From Gammaproteobacteria bacterium (GTDB lineage: Bacteria > Pseudomonadota > Gammaproteobacteria > Xanthomonadales > Xanthomonadaceae), in assembly GCA_026398715.1 (NCBI GenBank), contig JAPLSI010000186.1, positions 1 through 12,867 on the forward strand: 12,867 bases of DNA. The letters run 5' to 3'. Below are positions 1 to 9,918 of this stretch, one piece after another. Position 1 is the stretch's first letter. The number at the start of each line of letters is the position of its first letter. The notes under the pieces were generated by a model. That model searched no databases. It was given only the letters and a program-made list of their open reading frames with translations, and was not told the DNA's origin. Position numbers and translations under genes: made by a program.

Positions 1-396
1 GCCGGCAAGACCGGCACGGCGCGCACCGCCAGCGGCGGCGGTTACACCAAGCGCTACGTGTCGGTGTTCGCCGGCGTGGTGCCGCTGGACCGTCCGAAGT
101 TTGCGACGGTGGTGGTCATCAACAATCCGCGCGGCCGCGATTATTACGGCGGCCTGGTGTCGGCGCCGGTATTCCACAACATCATGGACGGTTCGCTGCG
201 CCTGATGGACGTGCCGCCCGACCACGTCGAGCAGTGGTACGCATCCAACGCGCCCAAGCCGGCCGCCGTTGCAGCGGGTGTGGTCGCGCCGGGCGTTGGC
301 GTACCCTCGCCGGCGATTGCAGCGCCGGCCGCTGCGGTCGCGACGCCTGGTGCAAGTGCTGATGCGCAAGCAACCGCCGAGGCGGAAAGCCTGTGA
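1..396 (+). CDS. ftsI: FtsI (PBP3), septal peptidoglycan transpeptidase, 3' fragment
   Basis: Only the last 131 residues are present; the gene enters from outside the window. FtsI crosslinks septal peptidoglycan in the periplasm as partner of FtsW. The fragment opens with the third active-site box of class B penicillin-binding proteins, KTGT, at bases 7-18. The conserved end of the transpeptidase fold follows ([20 protein letters not shown], then YYGG and SAPVF). After about base 250 the protein runs into a tail of some 48 residues made almost only of Ala, Pro, Val and Gly, which looks disordered and is not part of the catalytic domain. The stop codon overlaps the GTG start of murE by 4 nt. 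The SxxK and SxN boxes lie upstream of the window. Identification is firm; a close PBP2 paralogue is unlikely given the murE neighbour. Confidence 0.96.
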   Translation, partial: AGKTGTARTASGGGYTKRYVSVFAGVVPLDRPKFATVVVINNPRGRDYYGGLVSAPVFHNIMDGSLRLMDVPPDHVEQWYASNAPKPAAVAAGVVAPGVGVPSPAIAAPAAAVATPGASADAQATAEAESL

Positions 397-1922
397 CCAC
401 GCGCCCCGAAACCATGACCATGCCACTGCAGGAACTGCTGGCAGGCGAGGCATCGCCGCCGCCGGGTTTCAATCCGGTGTTGCACGGCCTGTCCGCCGAC
501 AGCCGCGAGCTGCATGAAGGCGACGCCTTCATCGCACTGGCCGGCGCCAGCACGCACGGCCTGCGCTTCATTGATGCCGCGCGTGCCGCGAAAGTCGCCG
601 CCATCCTCTACGAAACGCCTGCGCCGGAAGGCAGCGAGCTTCCCGACTACGCGATCGGCGTGGAAAACCTGCGCGCGAAGCAGGGCAGGCTGACCGATCG
701 CTTTTACCAGTCGCCGTCGCGCGCACTGGCGATGACGGGCGTAACCGGCACCAACGGCAAGACGTCCACCGTGCAGCTGATCGCCCAGGCGCTCAGCCTG
801 CAGGGACAGACCGTCGGCACCATCGGCACGCTGGGTTCGGGCCTGTACGGCCAGCACGTGGCTGGCGAGCGCACCACGCCGGATGTCATCGCGGTGCATC
901 GCCTGCTGGCGCGCATGCGCGCGCAAGGCGCGAGCCACGTGGCCATGGAAGTTTCCTCGCACGCGCTGGAACAAGGCCGCGTGGACGAAGTTGCCTTCCG
1001 CGTGGCGGTGTTCACCAATCTCACGCGCGATCACCTTGATTACCACGGCACCATGGCCGAATACGGCAAGGCCAAGGCGAAACTGTTCCAGTGGCCGACG
1101 CTGCAGGCGGTGGTGGTCAACCTCGACGATGCCTTCGGCGCGGAATTGATGGACACCGTCGCCAGCGACGTGCGCCGGATCGGCGTCAGCTCGCGCGGCG
1201 CGGCCGGCGCGGTGCTGAGTGCGGAAAAACTCGAGCTGTCGCCGAAAGGCCTGCGCTTCGACCTGGTGGAAGGCAACGAGTCCCACGCCATCGCCTCGCC
1301 GCTGCTCGGCCGATTCAATATAGACAACCTGCTGGCCGTCGCCGGCAGCCTGCGCGCGCTCGGCTGGTCGCTGGCCTACGTGGCGAAGGTATTGCCGAAC
1401 CTGTCGCCGGTGGATGGCCGCATGAGTCGCGTCGGCGGCCGCCGCGGCCAGCCGCTGGTGGTTGTTGATTACGCGCATACGCCCGACGCCCTCGAGCAGG
1501 CGCTGACCAGCCTGCGTGAACACACCCCCGGCCACCTGACCTGCGTGTTCGGTTGCGGCGGTGATCGCGATCGCGGCAAGCGGCCGCAGATGGCCGCCAT
1601 CGCCGAAGCCAACGCCGACCGCATCATCGTCACCGACGACAATCCGCGCAGCGAAGACGGCGACGTCATCGTGTCGGACATCGTGGCCGGCTTCAGCGCT
1701 TCGGCAACCTTCGAAGTGCAGCGCGACCGCGCCGCCGCCATCGCCCAGGCGCTGAAGGGCGCCGGCCCGAACGACATCCTGCTGATTGCCGGCAAGGGAC
1801 ACGAGGCCTACCAGGAAATCGCCGGCGTGAAATACGCCTTCGACGACCTTGCGGTTGCGCGCGCAGCCCTTGCGGACTTCGACATGCACCTGAAACCCAA
1901 GTCGAACGGGGCAGGGCGATGA
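393..1922 (+). CDS. murE: MurE, UDP-MurNAc-L-Ala-D-Glu:meso-diaminopimelate ligase
   Basis: This cytoplasmic Mur ligase adds meso-diaminopimelate to UDP-MurNAc-L-Ala-D-Glu using ATP. It has 509 residues, close to the roughly 495 of E. coli MurE. The ATP loop [10 protein letters not shown] is at residues 116-125. The lysine expected to be carbamylated is probably K228, in YGKAKAKLF. The central-domain motif [13 protein letters not shown] is present, as is DNPR at 416-419, the signature of DAP-specific rather than Lys-specific enzymes. AGKGHE lies near the C terminus. I chose the GTG at 393 because it gives the 4-nt GTGA overlap typical of this operon and has a GAGGCGGA ribosome-binding stretch upstream. 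The in-frame ATGs at 414 and 420 lack one. The stop overlaps the murF start. Confidence 0.97.
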   Translation: MTTRPETMTMPLQELLAGEASPPPGFNPVLHGLSADSRELHEGDAFIALAGASTHGLRFIDAARAAKVAAILYETPAPEGSELPDYAIGVENLRAKQGRLTDRFYQSPSRALAMTGVTGTNGKTSTVQLIAQALSLQGQTVGTIGTLGSGLYGQHVAGERTTPDVIAVHRLLARMRAQGASHVAMEVSSHALEQGRVDEVAFRVAVFTNLTRDHLDYHGTMAEYGKAKAKLFQWPTLQAVVVNLDDAFGAELMDTVASDVRRIGVSSRGAAGAVLSAEKLELSPKGLRFDLVEGNESHAIASPLLGRFNIDNLLAVAGSLRALGWSLAYVAKVLPNLSPVDGRMSRVGGRRGQPLVVVDYAHTPDALEQALTSLREHTPGHLTCVFGCGGDRDRGKRPQMAAIAEANADRIIVTDDNPRSEDGDVIVSDIVAGFSASATFEVQRDRAAAIAQALKGAGPNDILLIAGKGHEAYQEIAGVKYAFDDLAVARAALADFDMHLKPKSNGAGR

Positions 1923-3301
1923 GGCCAACTCCGCTTTCACTAATTGCGAATTGGTGCGAGGGTCGCCACCTCGGCGACGACGTCACCATCGAATCGGTCA
2001 GCACCGATTCCCGCACCATTGCGCCTGGCGCCTTGTTCGTTGCGCTGCGCGGTGAAAACTTCGACGCGCACGACATGGTGGCGCAGGCGCAGTCGCGCGG
2101 CGCCGTCGCCCTGCTGCTGCATCGCGACGTGGACACCGACCTGCCGCGAGTGTTGTGCGCCGACACCCAGGAAGCCCTGGGCGAGTTCGCCGCCGGCATG
2201 CAGAAGGAACGCCCCGCCGTCGTCGTCGCACTTACCGGCAGCAACGGCAAGACCTCGGTGAAGATGCTTACCCAGGGCATCCTGGCGCGCGTCGGTCGCA
2301 CCTATTTCAACCCCGGCAACCGCAACAACGAGATCGGCCTGCCGCTGGCCGTCATCGATGCGCCGGAAGACGCGCAATTCGCCATCTATGAAATGGGCGC
2401 CGGCAAGCCCGGCGACATCGCCTACCTGGCCAGCATCGTGCCGCCGCAAGTGGCGCTGGTGAACAACATCGCGCCGGCGCACATGGAGCGCATGGGTAGC
2501 CTGCTCGGCATCGCCGAGACCAAGGGCGCCATCTACGAGGCCCTGCCCGACGACGGCGTGGCCGTGATCAATGCCGACGACACGTTTGCTCCATTTTTTG
2601 CGCAGATCGTCGGTAGTCGCCGTACTTTCCGCTTCGGTATCGAGAACGACGCCGACGTGTACGCCAGCCGCATCCGCATCGATGCGCAGGGCTCGCGCTT
2701 CTTCCTGCACACGCCGGCCGGCAGCGCCGACATCGTGTTGCCGTTGCCCGGCGCGCACAACGTGATGAACGCGCTGGCCGCCAGTACCCTGGCGCTGGCT
2801 GCAGGCGCCGATTTCGACGCCATCGTGCATGGGCTGGAGAACGCGGAACCGGTGAAGGGCCGCCAGATTTCGCATGCGCTGGCCAACGGCGCGACCATCA
2901 TCGACGACAGCTACAACGCCAACCCTGGCTCCGTGCTCGCCGCCATCGCCACGCTGGCGCAATCCGGCGGCGACGCCTGGCTGGTGCTGGGCGACATGGC
3001 CGAACTGGGCGAGGGCGCCTCGCGCCTGCATGCCGAAATAGGCGAGCAAGCCAAGGCCGCCGGCATCAAGCGCCTGTGGACGGTCGGAAAGATCAGTCGC
3101 TCCGCCAGCAGCGCCTTTGGCGCGGGCGCAGAACATTTCAATTCGCAACAAGACCTCGTGGACGCGCTCGAAGAAGGGCTGCGCATTCGCGGGGGCAGGG
3201 GACTGCGCGTGCTGATCAAGGGCTCGCGCTCGAGCGCGATGGACAAGGTCGTAACTGCTTTGCTTCACATCAACCCAGGGGAAACCGGGCATGCTGCTTG
3301 A
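1919..3301 (+). CDS. murF: MurF, UDP-MurNAc-tripeptide:D-alanyl-D-alanine ligase
   Basis: MurF completes the cytoplasmic precursor by joining D-Ala-D-Ala, made by DdlB of the same operon, to UDP-MurNAc-tripeptide with ATP hydrolysis. The 460 residues match the family length (about 452 in E. coli). The N-terminal substrate domain carries the STDSRT and [16 protein letters not shown] motifs. The ATP loop LTGSNGKTS lies at residues 105-113. The MurF-typical [14 protein letters not shown] and ATP-grip motif [11 protein letters not shown] follow. The C-terminal domain contains [10 protein letters not shown]. The ATG at 1919 overlaps the murE stop as ATGA and has a GGGG ribosome-binding stretch at 1908-1911. 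The 3' end overlaps mraY by 11 nt. MurC and MurE share the fold, but the YNANPGS and [11 protein letters not shown] motifs settle the assignment. Confidence 0.97.
   Translation: MRPTPLSLIANWCEGRHLGDDVTIESVSTDSRTIAPGALFVALRGENFDAHDMVAQAQSRGAVALLLHRDVDTDLPRVLCADTQEALGEFAAGMQKERPAVVVALTGSNGKTSVKMLTQGILARVGRTYFNPGNRNNEIGLPLAVIDAPEDAQFAIYEMGAGKPGDIAYLASIVPPQVALVNNIAPAHMERMGSLLGIAETKGAIYEALPDDGVAVINADDTFAPFFAQIVGSRRTFRFGIENDADVYASRIRIDAQGSRFFLHTPAGSADIVLPLPGAHNVMNALAASTLALAAGADFDAIVHGLENAEPVKGRQISHALANGATIIDDSYNANPGSVLAAIATLAQSGGDAWLVLGDMAELGEGASRLHAEIGEQAKAAGIKRLWTVGKISRSASSAFGAGAEHFNSQQDLVDALEEGLRIRGGRGLRVLIKGSRSSAMDKVVTALLHINPGETGHAA
3277..3282 (+). promoter_or_regulatory. Ribosome binding site of mraY
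   Basis: AGGGGA lies 8 nt before the ATG at 3291. It supports this start, which places the first 11 nt of mraY inside the end of murF, over later candidates such as the ATG at 3315. Confidence 0.75.
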
Positions 3302-4376
3302 ACTGGCGCGCATCATGCAGGAATTCGCGAGCTTCTTCGCGTTGTTCAACTACATCACGATGCGGGCGATCCTCAGCGCGCTCACCGCGCTGGCGCTGAC
3401 CCTGATGCTGGGGCCATGGGTCATCGATCGTCTTGCCCGCCTGAAGGGCGGCGGCCAGCCGATCCGCAGCGACGGCCCGGCCACGCACTTCGTCAAGGCC
3501 GGCACGCCAACCATGGGTGGCGCGCTGATCCTGCTCACCATCACCCTTGCCACCTTGCTGTGGGGCGACCTGCGCAACCGCTATGTGTGGGTGCTGCTGT
3601 TCGTGTTGATCAGCTTCGGCGCCATCGGCTGGTACGACGACTGGATCAAGATCGTCAAGCGCGATCCCAACGGCCTGAAATCCCGGCACAAGTACGCACT
3701 GCAGTCGCTGTTCGGCCTGGCCGCCGCGCTGTTCCTGTATTACACCGCCGACGTTGCCGCCGCGACCACGCTGTACCTGCCGCTGCTGAAGAACGTCGCC
3801 ATCCCGATGGGCCTGGGCTTCGTGGTTCTGGCCTATTTCTGGATCGTCGGCTTCTCCAACGCCGTCAACCTGACCGACGGCCTCGACGGCCTGGCCATCA
3901 TGCCCACCGTGCTGGTCGCCGCCGCGCTGGGCGTGTTCGCGTACGCATCGGGCAATGCGGTGTTCTCGCAGTACCTGCAGATTCCGGCCGTGCCCGGCGC
4001 CGGTGAGTTGAGCATCTTCTGCGCGGCCATCGCCGGCGCGGGCCTCGGCTTCCTGTGGTTCAACACGTATCCCGCCATGGTTTTCATGGGCGACATCGGC
4101 GCGCTGGCGCTGGGCGCGGCGCTCGGTTGCATCGCCGTAATCGTCCGGCAGGAAGCCATCCTGCTGGTGATGGGCGGCATCTTCGTCATCGAAACGCTGT
4201 CGGTGATGATCCAGGTCGCCTCGTTCAAGCTCACCGGCAAGCGCATCTTCCGGATGGCGCCGATCCACCACCATTTCGAATTGAAGGGCTGGCCGGAGCC
4301 GCGCGTCATCGTGCGTTTCTGGATCGTGTCGGTGATCCTCGTGCTGGTGGGCCTCGCCACCTTGAAGGTGCGCTGA
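3291..4376 (+). CDS. mraY: MraY, phospho-MurNAc-pentapeptide transferase
   Basis: MraY moves phospho-MurNAc-pentapeptide from UDP to undecaprenyl phosphate, making lipid I at the inner face of the cytoplasmic membrane. The 361 residues are collinear with E. coli MraY (360) from the first to the last residue, including the ending GLATLKVR. Visible signatures are DGPATHF and KAGTPTMGG near the N terminus, the Mg-binding Asp pair D116-D117, and [13 protein letters not shown]. The catalytic-region aspartate D268 is in [11 protein letters not shown], and the HHH motif is at 326-328 followed by [16 protein letters not shown]. The protein is strongly hydrophobic with about ten predicted membrane spans. 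The position after murF is standard, but the next gene is ftsW, where many gammaproteobacteria have murD. The stop overlaps ftsW by one base (TGATG). Confidence 0.98.
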   Translation: MLLELARIMQEFASFFALFNYITMRAILSALTALALTLMLGPWVIDRLARLKGGGQPIRSDGPATHFVKAGTPTMGGALILLTITLATLLWGDLRNRYVWVLLFVLISFGAIGWYDDWIKIVKRDPNGLKSRHKYALQSLFGLAAALFLYYTADVAAATTLYLPLLKNVAIPMGLGFVVLAYFWIVGFSNAVNLTDGLDGLAIMPTVLVAAALGVFAYASGNAVFSQYLQIPAVPGAGELSIFCAAIAGAGLGFLWFNTYPAMVFMGDIGALALGAALGCIAVIVRQEAILLVMGGIFVIETLSVMIQVASFKLTGKRIFRMAPIHHHFELKGWPEPRVIVRFWIVSVILVLVGLATLKVR

Positions 4377-5722
4377 TGGGATTCCTCGGTGACCGGGCAA
4401 CGCAAGCGCTGCGCTTCGACGAGCTCGAAGGCCGCTTCGACGCGTGGCTGCTGTGCATCGCGTTGGCGCTGACCGGCCTGGGCGTAGTGATGGTCGCTTC
4501 GGCTTCCATGCCCTATGCGATGAGCAACGGCGCCAGCCCGTTCTACTACCTCACCAAACACCTGATCTTCCTGGCCATGGGCATCGCCATCGCCTCGGTG
4601 CTGATGCGCGTGGAGATGAAGCGCATCGAACAACATTCGCAACTGCTGTTGCTGCTGTGCTTCATCGGCCTGATCGCGGTGTTCCTGCCCGGCATCGGCA
4701 AGACGGTGAATGGCGCGCGTCGCTGGCTGAACCTGGGCCTGGCCAACTTCCAGATGGTGGAAGCGGTGAAGCTGATGCTGATCGTGTGGCTGGCGAGCTA
4801 CCTGGTGCGCCATCGCGACGCGATCGGCGACAGCTGGAAAGCGCTGCTGAAGCCCCTGATGGTTGCCGGCGGACTGGTCGGCCTGCTGTTGATCCAGCCC
4901 GATTTCGGCTCGGCGATGCTGTTGTTCGCCATCACCGGCGGCATGGTCTGGCTGGGCGGCGCACGCATCCGCAACCTGGCCATCCCGGCGCTTGCCGGCC
5001 TGGCCGTCATGTCCTTCGTGGTGATGCTGGAGCCGTATCGCGTTCGCCGCCTTACCTCCTTCAGCAATCCGTGGGCCGATGCGCTCGACAGTGGTTACCA
5101 GCTGGTGCAGGCGCTGATCGCCATCGGCCGCGGCGACATGACCGGCGTTGGCCTGGGCGGCAGCATTCTCAAGCTCGACTACCTGCCCGAGGCGCATACC
5201 GACTTCATCTTCGCCGTTACGGCCGAAGAGCTCGGCTTCCTCGGCGTGTGCGTGGTCATCACCCTGTTTGCCTTGTTCACCTGGCGCGCTTTGCGCATCG
5301 GCATGCGCTGCATGGAATTGCGCCTGCCCTTCGGTGGCTACTGCGCCTTCGGCATCGGCCTGTGGATCAGCCTGCAGGCCTTCGTGTCCATGGGCGTGAA
5401 CATGGGCATCCTGCCGACCAAGGGCCTGACCCTGCCGCTGATTTCATCCGGCGGCTCCAGCGTGTTGATGACTTGCGCCGCAGTCGGCCTGTTGCTGCGC
5501 ATCAGCTGCGAGCTCGACCGCGCCGAACGCCGCCATGCGGCGCGTGTGCGCGGTGATGCGCCGCGCAGCGATGCCGTCGCTGAAGGCGAAGACCTCGACA
5601 TCGCCCGCCCATCGAATACTTCCACGCGCCACGTGCCGCCGCCGATGACGGCGGTGATGCCGGTCTCGCGTGGCAGCGGCGGCCGCAGCCGCATCGAGCC
5701 GCGCTTCGGGGCGCAGCGATGA
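4376..5722 (+). CDS. ftsW: FtsW, septal SEDS peptidoglycan glycosyltransferase
   Basis: FtsW is the membrane glycan polymerase of the divisome, working with FtsI on lipid II. The 448-residue protein has a short cytoplasmic N terminus, a first membrane span at about residues 22-42, and about ten spans overall. SEDS motifs are clear: [10 protein letters not shown] at 112-121, [20 protein letters not shown] containing the presumed catalytic D276 (equivalent to E. coli D297), and PLISSGGSS at 354-362. At the site equivalent to E. coli E289 there is Asp (D268), a conservative change. From about residue 375 to the end runs a polar tail of some 74 residues rich in Arg, Pro and Ser; E. coli FtsW (414 residues) is shorter. 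The start at 4376 follows AAGG at 4365-4368. RodA is the alternative, but the divisome context and flanking genes favour FtsW. Confidence 0.96.
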   Translation: MGFLGDRATQALRFDELEGRFDAWLLCIALALTGLGVVMVASASMPYAMSNGASPFYYLTKHLIFLAMGIAIASVLMRVEMKRIEQHSQLLLLLCFIGLIAVFLPGIGKTVNGARRWLNLGLANFQMVEAVKLMLIVWLASYLVRHRDAIGDSWKALLKPLMVAGGLVGLLLIQPDFGSAMLLFAITGGMVWLGGARIRNLAIPALAGLAVMSFVVMLEPYRVRRLTSFSNPWADALDSGYQLVQALIAIGRGDMTGVGLGGSILKLDYLPEAHTDFIFAVTAEELGFLGVCVVITLFALFTWRALRIGMRCMELRLPFGGYCAFGIGLWISLQAFVSMGVNMGILPTKGLTLPLISSGGSSVLMTCAAVGLLLRISCELDRAERRHAARVRGDAPRSDAVAEGEDLDIARPSNTSTRHVPPPMTAVMPVSRGSGGRSRIEPRFGAQR

Positions 5723-6819
5723 GCGCCGTGCTCGCCACCACCCTGGAATCACCGGTGATGATCCTCGCCGGCGGCACCGGCGGCCACATCTTCCCGGGCC
5801 TCGCCGTGGCGCGCGCATTGCGCGACCGTCACGTGCCGGTGCTGTGGCTGGGTGCCGACGGCGGCATGGAAACGCGGCTCGTGCCCGCCAACCAGTTCCC
5901 GATCGAAACCATCGCCGTGCGCGGCCTGCGCGGCAAGGGCTTCATTTCGAAACTGGGCGCGCCGTTCGTGGTCGTGCGTTCGGTGCTGCAGGCCATTGGC
6001 GTGCTGCGCCGGGCCAAGCCACGCGCAGTCATCAGCTTCGGCGGCTTCGCGGCCGGCCCGGGCGGCATGGCGGCGTGGCTGCTGCGCCGGCCGCTTATCG
6101 TGCACGAACAAAATCGCGCGCCGGGTTTCACCAACCGCATCCTGGCGCGTTTCGCCAAGCGCGTGCTGTGCGGCTTCCCCGGCAGCTTCGCCGGCGTGCC
6201 GAACGAAACCGTCGGCAATCCGGTGCGTCCGGAAATTGCCGCGCTGCCGCCGCCGGCGGAACGTTTCGCGCATCGTGATGGGCCCATCCGCCTGCTGGTA
6301 CTGGGCGGCAGCCAGGGCGCACGCGCCATCAACGCCACCGTGCCGCATGTCATCTCGCACCTGCAGGCAACGCATGCCTTCGAAATCCGCCACCAGTGCG
6401 GCGACAAGATGCTCGACGATGCCCGCCGCGCCTACAGCGAAGCCGGCGTCAGCGCCAGCATCGAAGCCTTCATCACCGACATGGCCGCCGCCTATGGTTG
6501 GGCGGACCTGGTGATCGGCCGCGCCGGCGCGCTCACCATCGCCGAACTCTGCGCCGCAGGCGTGGGCAGCATCCTCATTCCGTTCCCCGGCGCCGTCGAC
6601 GACCACCAGGCCCGCAATGCCGAGTTCCTGGAAGAAGCCGGCGGCGGCACCTGGTTGCGCCAGGACGGCAAGCTCGAGGACGCGCTGCGTGAGCGCCTTG
6701 CAACGTATGCCGGCGATCGCGCGCAGTTGCTTGCGCTGGCGCAAGCCGCGCGTGCCGCTTCCTTCCCCGACGCCGCCAAGGCCGTCGCCGATATCGCACT
6801 GCAGGAGGCACGCGCATGA
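5719..6819 (+). CDS. murG: MurG, UDP-GlcNAc:lipid I GlcNAc transferase
   Basis: MurG adds GlcNAc to lipid I to give lipid II at the cytoplasmic membrane surface, completing the substrate of FtsW. It has 366 residues against about 355 in E. coli. The first glycine-rich loop, [10 protein letters not shown], starts at residue 18, with the expected catalytic-region H23. [11 protein letters not shown] and [12 protein letters not shown] follow in the N-terminal domain. The second domain has GGSQGA at 196-201 and the UDP-GlcNAc-binding stretch RAGALTIAE ending in E276. The DDHQARNA loop corresponds to the usual QxxN region. The ATG at 5719 forms ATGA with the ftsW stop and follows CGGGG at 5707-5711. 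The in-frame ATG at 5758 would remove a 13-residue leader but lacks the overlap seen at other junctions. Nothing is missing from the catalytic core. Confidence 0.97.
   Translation: MSAVLATTLESPVMILAGGTGGHIFPGLAVARALRDRHVPVLWLGADGGMETRLVPANQFPIETIAVRGLRGKGFISKLGAPFVVVRSVLQAIGVLRRAKPRAVISFGGFAAGPGGMAAWLLRRPLIVHEQNRAPGFTNRILARFAKRVLCGFPGSFAGVPNETVGNPVRPEIAALPPPAERFAHRDGPIRLLVLGGSQGARAINATVPHVISHLQATHAFEIRHQCGDKMLDDARRAYSEAGVSASIEAFITDMAAAYGWADLVIGRAGALTIAELCAAGVGSILIPFPGAVDDHQARNAEFLEEAGGGTWLRQDGKLEDALRERLATYAGDRAQLLALAQAARAASFPDAAKAVADIALQEARA
6803..6808 (+). promoter_or_regulatory. Ribosome binding site of murC
   Basis: AGGAGG is the strongest ribosome-binding match seen among the junctions of this window. 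It sits inside the last codons of murG, 7 nt before the ATG at 6816 and 10 nt before a second ATG at 6819, so either could be used. The first gives the ATGA overlap. Confidence 0.8.
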
Positions 6820-8249
6820 TGCGTCGTCGTTTGATGGGTAGCGGCGACCTGGCACGCGCCTTCCCGCGCGTACATTTCGTTGGCATCGGCGGTGCCGGCA
6901 TGAGTGGCATCGCCGAAGTTCTCGTCACGCTTGGTTACCAGGTTTCCGGCTCCGACCAGGCCGACTCCGTCGTTACCCGGCGCCTGGCGCAGATGGGCGC
7001 GGTGGTGCATCGCGGCCACGCGGCAGAAAATATCGGCAACGCCGACGTCGTCGTCATCTCCAGCGCCATCAAGCCGGAGAACCCCGAATTGGTCGCCGCC
7101 CACGACAAGCGCGTGCCGGTCGTGCCGCGCGCCGAGATGCTGGCCGAGTTGATGCGCCTCAAGCGCGGCATCGCCATCGCCGGCACGCATGGCAAGACCA
7201 CCACCACGTCATTGGCCGCCAGCGTGCTGTCCGAAGGCGGGCTCGACCCGACCTTCGTCATCGGCGGCCAGCTGCTTTCGGCCGGCGCCAATGCGCGCCT
7301 GGGCACCGGCCAGTGGCTGGTGGGCGAGGCCGACGAGAGCGACGGCAGCTTCCTGCGTCTGAATCCGCTGATCGCCGTCGTCACCAATATCGACGCCGAC
7401 CATCTGGAAAACTACGGCGGCGACTTCAACCGCGTGAAGGCCGCCTTCAACGAGTTCCTGCACCGCCTGCCGTTCTACGGCCTGGCGATCCTGTGCATCG
7501 ACGACTACGAAGTGAACCTGCTGGCCGAACAGATGCCGCGCCACGTGATGGGCTACGGCTTCTCGGACAAGGCCGACGTGCGCGCCACCAACGTGCGCCA
7601 GGAAGGCGGCACCATGTGCTACACGCTGCACCTGCCCGAAACCGCGCCGATCGATGTGCGCCTGAATCTTCCGGGCCGGCACAACGTACTCAACTCATTG
7701 GCTGCAGCGGCGGTGGGTTGGCAGCTGGGCGTGGACCCGCATGCCATCGGTCGCGCGCTGGAAAAATTCCAGGGCATAGGTCGCCGCTTCAACGTCAAGG
7801 GCGAGATCGACTTCGGTCGCGGCAAGGCCCTGGTGGTGGACGACTATGGCCATCACCCCAGCGAGCTTGAAGCTGTGTTCGCCGCCGCCCGCGGTGGCTG
7901 GCCCACGCGCCGCCTCGTGGTCGCCTTCCAGCCACATCGCTACAGCCGCACGCGTGATTTGTTCGATGAATTCGCAGGCGTCCTGTCCAGCGTGGACGCG
8001 TTGGTGCTGACCGAAGTCTATGCCGCCGGCGAAGCGCCGGTGGTGGGCGCCGATTCCAAATCGCTGGCCCGCGCCATCCGCGCGCGCGGCCGCATCGACC
8101 CCGTGGTCGTCGCCAACGCAAGCGCGCTGCCACCGGTGCTGGCCGACGTGCTGAAGGATGGCGACATCCTGCTGGTGATGGGCGCCGGCGACATCGGCCA
8201 GGTGGCCAACCAGATTGCGGCAAATGGTTTTGCAGGAGTGGAAAAATGA
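6816..8249 (+). CDS. murC: MurC, UDP-N-acetylmuramate:L-alanine ligase
   Basis: MurC attaches L-alanine to UDP-MurNAc with ATP, the first peptide-forming step in the cytoplasm. The 477 residues are near the E. coli length (491). The N-terminal nucleotide-sugar domain shows [17 protein letters not shown] from residue 20. The ATP loop GTHGKTTTT starts at residue 123. Further MurC features are [25 protein letters not shown], the [13 protein letters not shown] stretch, and DDYGHHPSE with FQPHRYSRT in the C-terminal domain. These histidine-containing motifs separate MurC from MurD, MurE and MurF. A second ATG directly follows the first and a third lies at residue 7, so the exact start is uncertain by a few codons. 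The stop overlaps ddlB as ATGA. Mpl is an alternative paralogue, but neighbours and motifs favour MurC. Confidence 0.97.
   Translation: MMRRRLMGSGDLARAFPRVHFVGIGGAGMSGIAEVLVTLGYQVSGSDQADSVVTRRLAQMGAVVHRGHAAENIGNADVVVISSAIKPENPELVAAHDKRVPVVPRAEMLAELMRLKRGIAIAGTHGKTTTTSLAASVLSEGGLDPTFVIGGQLLSAGANARLGTGQWLVGEADESDGSFLRLNPLIAVVTNIDADHLENYGGDFNRVKAAFNEFLHRLPFYGLAILCIDDYEVNLLAEQMPRHVMGYGFSDKADVRATNVRQEGGTMCYTLHLPETAPIDVRLNLPGRHNVLNSLAAAAVGWQLGVDPHAIGRALEKFQGIGRRFNVKGEIDFGRGKALVVDDYGHHPSELEAVFAAARGGWPTRRLVVAFQPHRYSRTRDLFDEFAGVLSSVDALVLTEVYAAGEAPVVGADSKSLARAIRARGRIDPVVVANASALPPVLADVLKDGDILLVMGAGDIGQVANQIAANGFAGVEK
8234..8238 (+). promoter_or_regulatory. Ribosome binding site of ddlB
   Basis: AGGAG lies inside the end of murC, 7 nt before the ATG at 8246, and supports the start that overlaps the murC stop. 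Confidence 0.75.
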
Positions 8250-9184
8250 GCATCGTCACCGACCCGCGCGGCTTTGGACGCGTTGCGGTACTGATGGGCG
8301 GCACCAGTTCCGAGCGCGAAGTTTCGCTGAACTCCGGCAGCAACGTGCTGGAAGCACTGCGCGCCCGCGGCGTGGACGCGCATGCCGTGGACGGCATCCC
8401 GGCGCTGGTCGGATCGCTGGTCGGCAGCGGCGGCCGCAAGTTCGATCGCGTCTTCAACATCCTGCACGGCAACAAGGGCGGCGGTGAAGACGGCGTGCTG
8501 CAGGGCCTGCTGGAGGCGCTGAATATTCCCTGCACCGGTTCCGGCGTGCTCGGTACGGCGCTGGCCATGGACAAGATCCGCAGCAAGCAGGTCTGGCTTG
8601 CGCTGGGCTTGCCGACGCCGCGCTACATCCGCATCGCGAAAGGGGATGACGTGCACGCGGCCGCCAAATCACTGGGCCTGCCGGTCATCGTCAAGCCGTC
8701 CTGCGAAGGTTCCAGCGTCGGCGTCAGCCGCGTCTTCAACGATGCCGACCTCGATGCCGCGGTGGAGCTCGCTGCGCGTTACCCGGGCGAGTTGCTGATG
8801 GAACAACTCATCGAAGGCCAGGAACTCACCGTCGGCATTCTCGGCGACATCGCGCTGCCGTCCATCCGCATCGTGCCGGCCGGCGAGTACTACGACTATC
8901 ACGCCAAGTACGTGGCGGAAGACACCCAGTACCTGTGCCCCGGCCTGGAAGGCGAGGCGGAGGACGAGATCAGAAAGCTCGCGTTGCAGGCCTTCCATGC
9001 CATCGGCTGCGAGGGTTGGAGCCGCGTGGACGTGATGCGCGACAAGGCCGGCAAGTTCTACCTGCTGGAAGTGAATACCGCGCCGGGCATGACCAGCCAC
9101 TCGCTGGTGCCCAAGGCCGCGGCGCAAATTGGCATTGATTTCCAAACCCTGTGCTGGAAGATCCTGGAGACAAGCGTCGAGTGA
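8246..9184 (+). CDS. ddlB: DdlB, D-alanine--D-alanine ligase
   Basis: This ATP-grasp enzyme joins two D-alanines; the product is the substrate of MurF in the same operon. It has 312 residues (E. coli DdlB 306). The N-terminal motif [14 protein letters not shown] contains E23, equivalent to E. coli E15 that binds the first D-Ala. The ATP-grasp core shows [15 protein letters not shown] and [16 protein letters not shown]. The omega-loop motif YYDYHAKY keeps the Tyr-Lys pair typical of D-Ala-D-Ala rather than D-Ala-D-lactate ligases. The metal-binding end reads [16 protein letters not shown] small oddity is [10 protein letters not shown] at residues 74-83, two residues longer than the E. coli HGRGGEDG segment as I recall it. 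The gene lies between murC and ftsQ as in E. coli, and its stop overlaps the GTG of ftsQ. Confidence 0.97.
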   Translation: MSIVTDPRGFGRVAVLMGGTSSEREVSLNSGSNVLEALRARGVDAHAVDGIPALVGSLVGSGGRKFDRVFNILHGNKGGGEDGVLQGLLEALNIPCTGSGVLGTALAMDKIRSKQVWLALGLPTPRYIRIAKGDDVHAAAKSLGLPVIVKPSCEGSSVGVSRVFNDADLDAAVELAARYPGELLMEQLIEGQELTVGILGDIALPSIRIVPAGEYYDYHAKYVAEDTQYLCPGLEGEAEDEIRKLALQAFHAIGCEGWSRVDVMRDKAGKFYLLEVNTAPGMTSHSLVPKAAAQIGIDFQTLCWKILETSVE

Positions 9185-9918
9185 ACGCCCTGTTGCGCAT
9201 CGCTGCGTGGGTGCTGGCGGTCAGCCTGGTAGTGCTGCCGATAGCGGCCGTGCTCAATGGCTGGATCGCCGGTTCGCGCTGGCCGATGCGGCAGCTGGTC
9301 GTGACCGGCGAATTCCGCCAGGTCAGCGACGCGCGCGTGCGCACGGTGGTGTTGCCGCTGGTGCAGAACGGCTTCTTCGCCGTGGACCTGGACCAGGTTC
9401 GCGCCGCGTTGGCGAAGATGGACTGGGTGCATCGCGTCGAAGTGCGCAAGCGCTGGCCCGATCGCCTGGAAGTTTCCATCCTCGAATACAAGCCGATCGC
9501 TCGCTGGGGCGCGGTGCGCATGCTGGCCGAGAACGGCGAGATCTTTCCTGCGCCGAAGGGCCATGTCTCGAAGCTGCCCATCTTCGACGGCCCCGACGAT
9601 CGCGCCGCCGAACTGATGGCCTTCCACAGCCAGGCCAAGCCCTTGTTCCTCAGCCACGGCCTGGGCGTGAACATCGTCCGCCTGTCGGCCCGTGGCAGCT
9701 GGAACCTGACGCTGTCCGACGGTACCGAGATCGAAGTAGGGCGCGGCGACCCGCAGCAGCGCCTGGCCCGCTTCGCACGGATGTTGCCGCGCCTGGAAAC
9801 CACCGAGCCGCGCCGACTCTCTCGCGCCGACCTTCGCTACACCAATGGTTTCGCATTGACCTGGCGGCCGATCGCGCCCGCCAGTCCCCCCGTTCCCGCT
9901 TCACAGGCCAAATCATGA
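9181..9918 (+). CDS. ftsQ: FtsQ, divisome scaffold membrane protein
   Basis: FtsQ is a single-span inner-membrane protein whose periplasmic part recruits FtsB, FtsL, FtsW and FtsI to the septum. With the GTG at 9181 it has 245 residues. A very short cytoplasmic end is followed by a membrane span at about residues 5-27. A POTRA domain then starts near [13 protein letters not shown] and includes [28 protein letters not shown] and the [15 protein letters not shown] strand. The beta domain has [21 protein letters not shown]. coli FtsQ is longer (276) mainly at its N terminus. I chose 9181 because it forms GTGA with the ddlB stop and follows GGAGA at 9166-9170. An in-frame GTG at 9151 would add ten residues including KRR, but has no ribosome-binding sequence. 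Identification is firm; the start is likely but not certain. Confidence 0.93.
   Translation: MNALLRIAAWVLAVSLVVLPIAAVLNGWIAGSRWPMRQLVVTGEFRQVSDARVRTVVLPLVQNGFFAVDLDQVRAALAKMDWVHRVEVRKRWPDRLEVSILEYKPIARWGAVRMLAENGEIFPAPKGHVSKLPIFDGPDDRAAELMAFHSQAKPLFLSHGLGVNIVRLSARGSWNLTLSDGTEIEVGRGDPQQRLARFARMLPRLETTEPRRLSRADLRYTNGFALTWRPIAPASPPVPASQAKS

Noticed and set aside
58..396. Separate small gene starting at the GTG at 58
   Set aside because: The frame is open from base 1 and the sequence is the C-terminal part of FtsI, including KTGT upstream of base 58.
144..1940. Long open frame on the - strand opposite murE (598 codons), and similar ones at 1940-3349, 3833-5197, 5749-6855 and 11178-12500
   Set aside because: They mirror strongly supported + strand genes in GC-rich DNA where antisense frames stay open by codon bias. 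Their translations are His/Arg/Gln/Ala-rich with no recognisable domain.
4086..4103. Ala in MraY GDIGAL where E. coli has Ser
   Set aside because: I recall this substitution as common in other proteobacterial MraY proteins, and the catalytic Asp is intact.
4055..4375. In-frame upstream extension of ftsW inside mraY
   Set aside because: It is out-of-frame mraY coding sequence. The ATG at 4376 matches the family N terminus and the operon's overlap pattern.
9129..9914. Open frame continuous with ftsA that would give a 673-residue fusion protein
   Set aside because: The added part is ddlB and ftsQ sequence read in another frame, with Arg/Pro-rich nonsense composition. FtsA begins normally at 9915 with the ATGA overlap.
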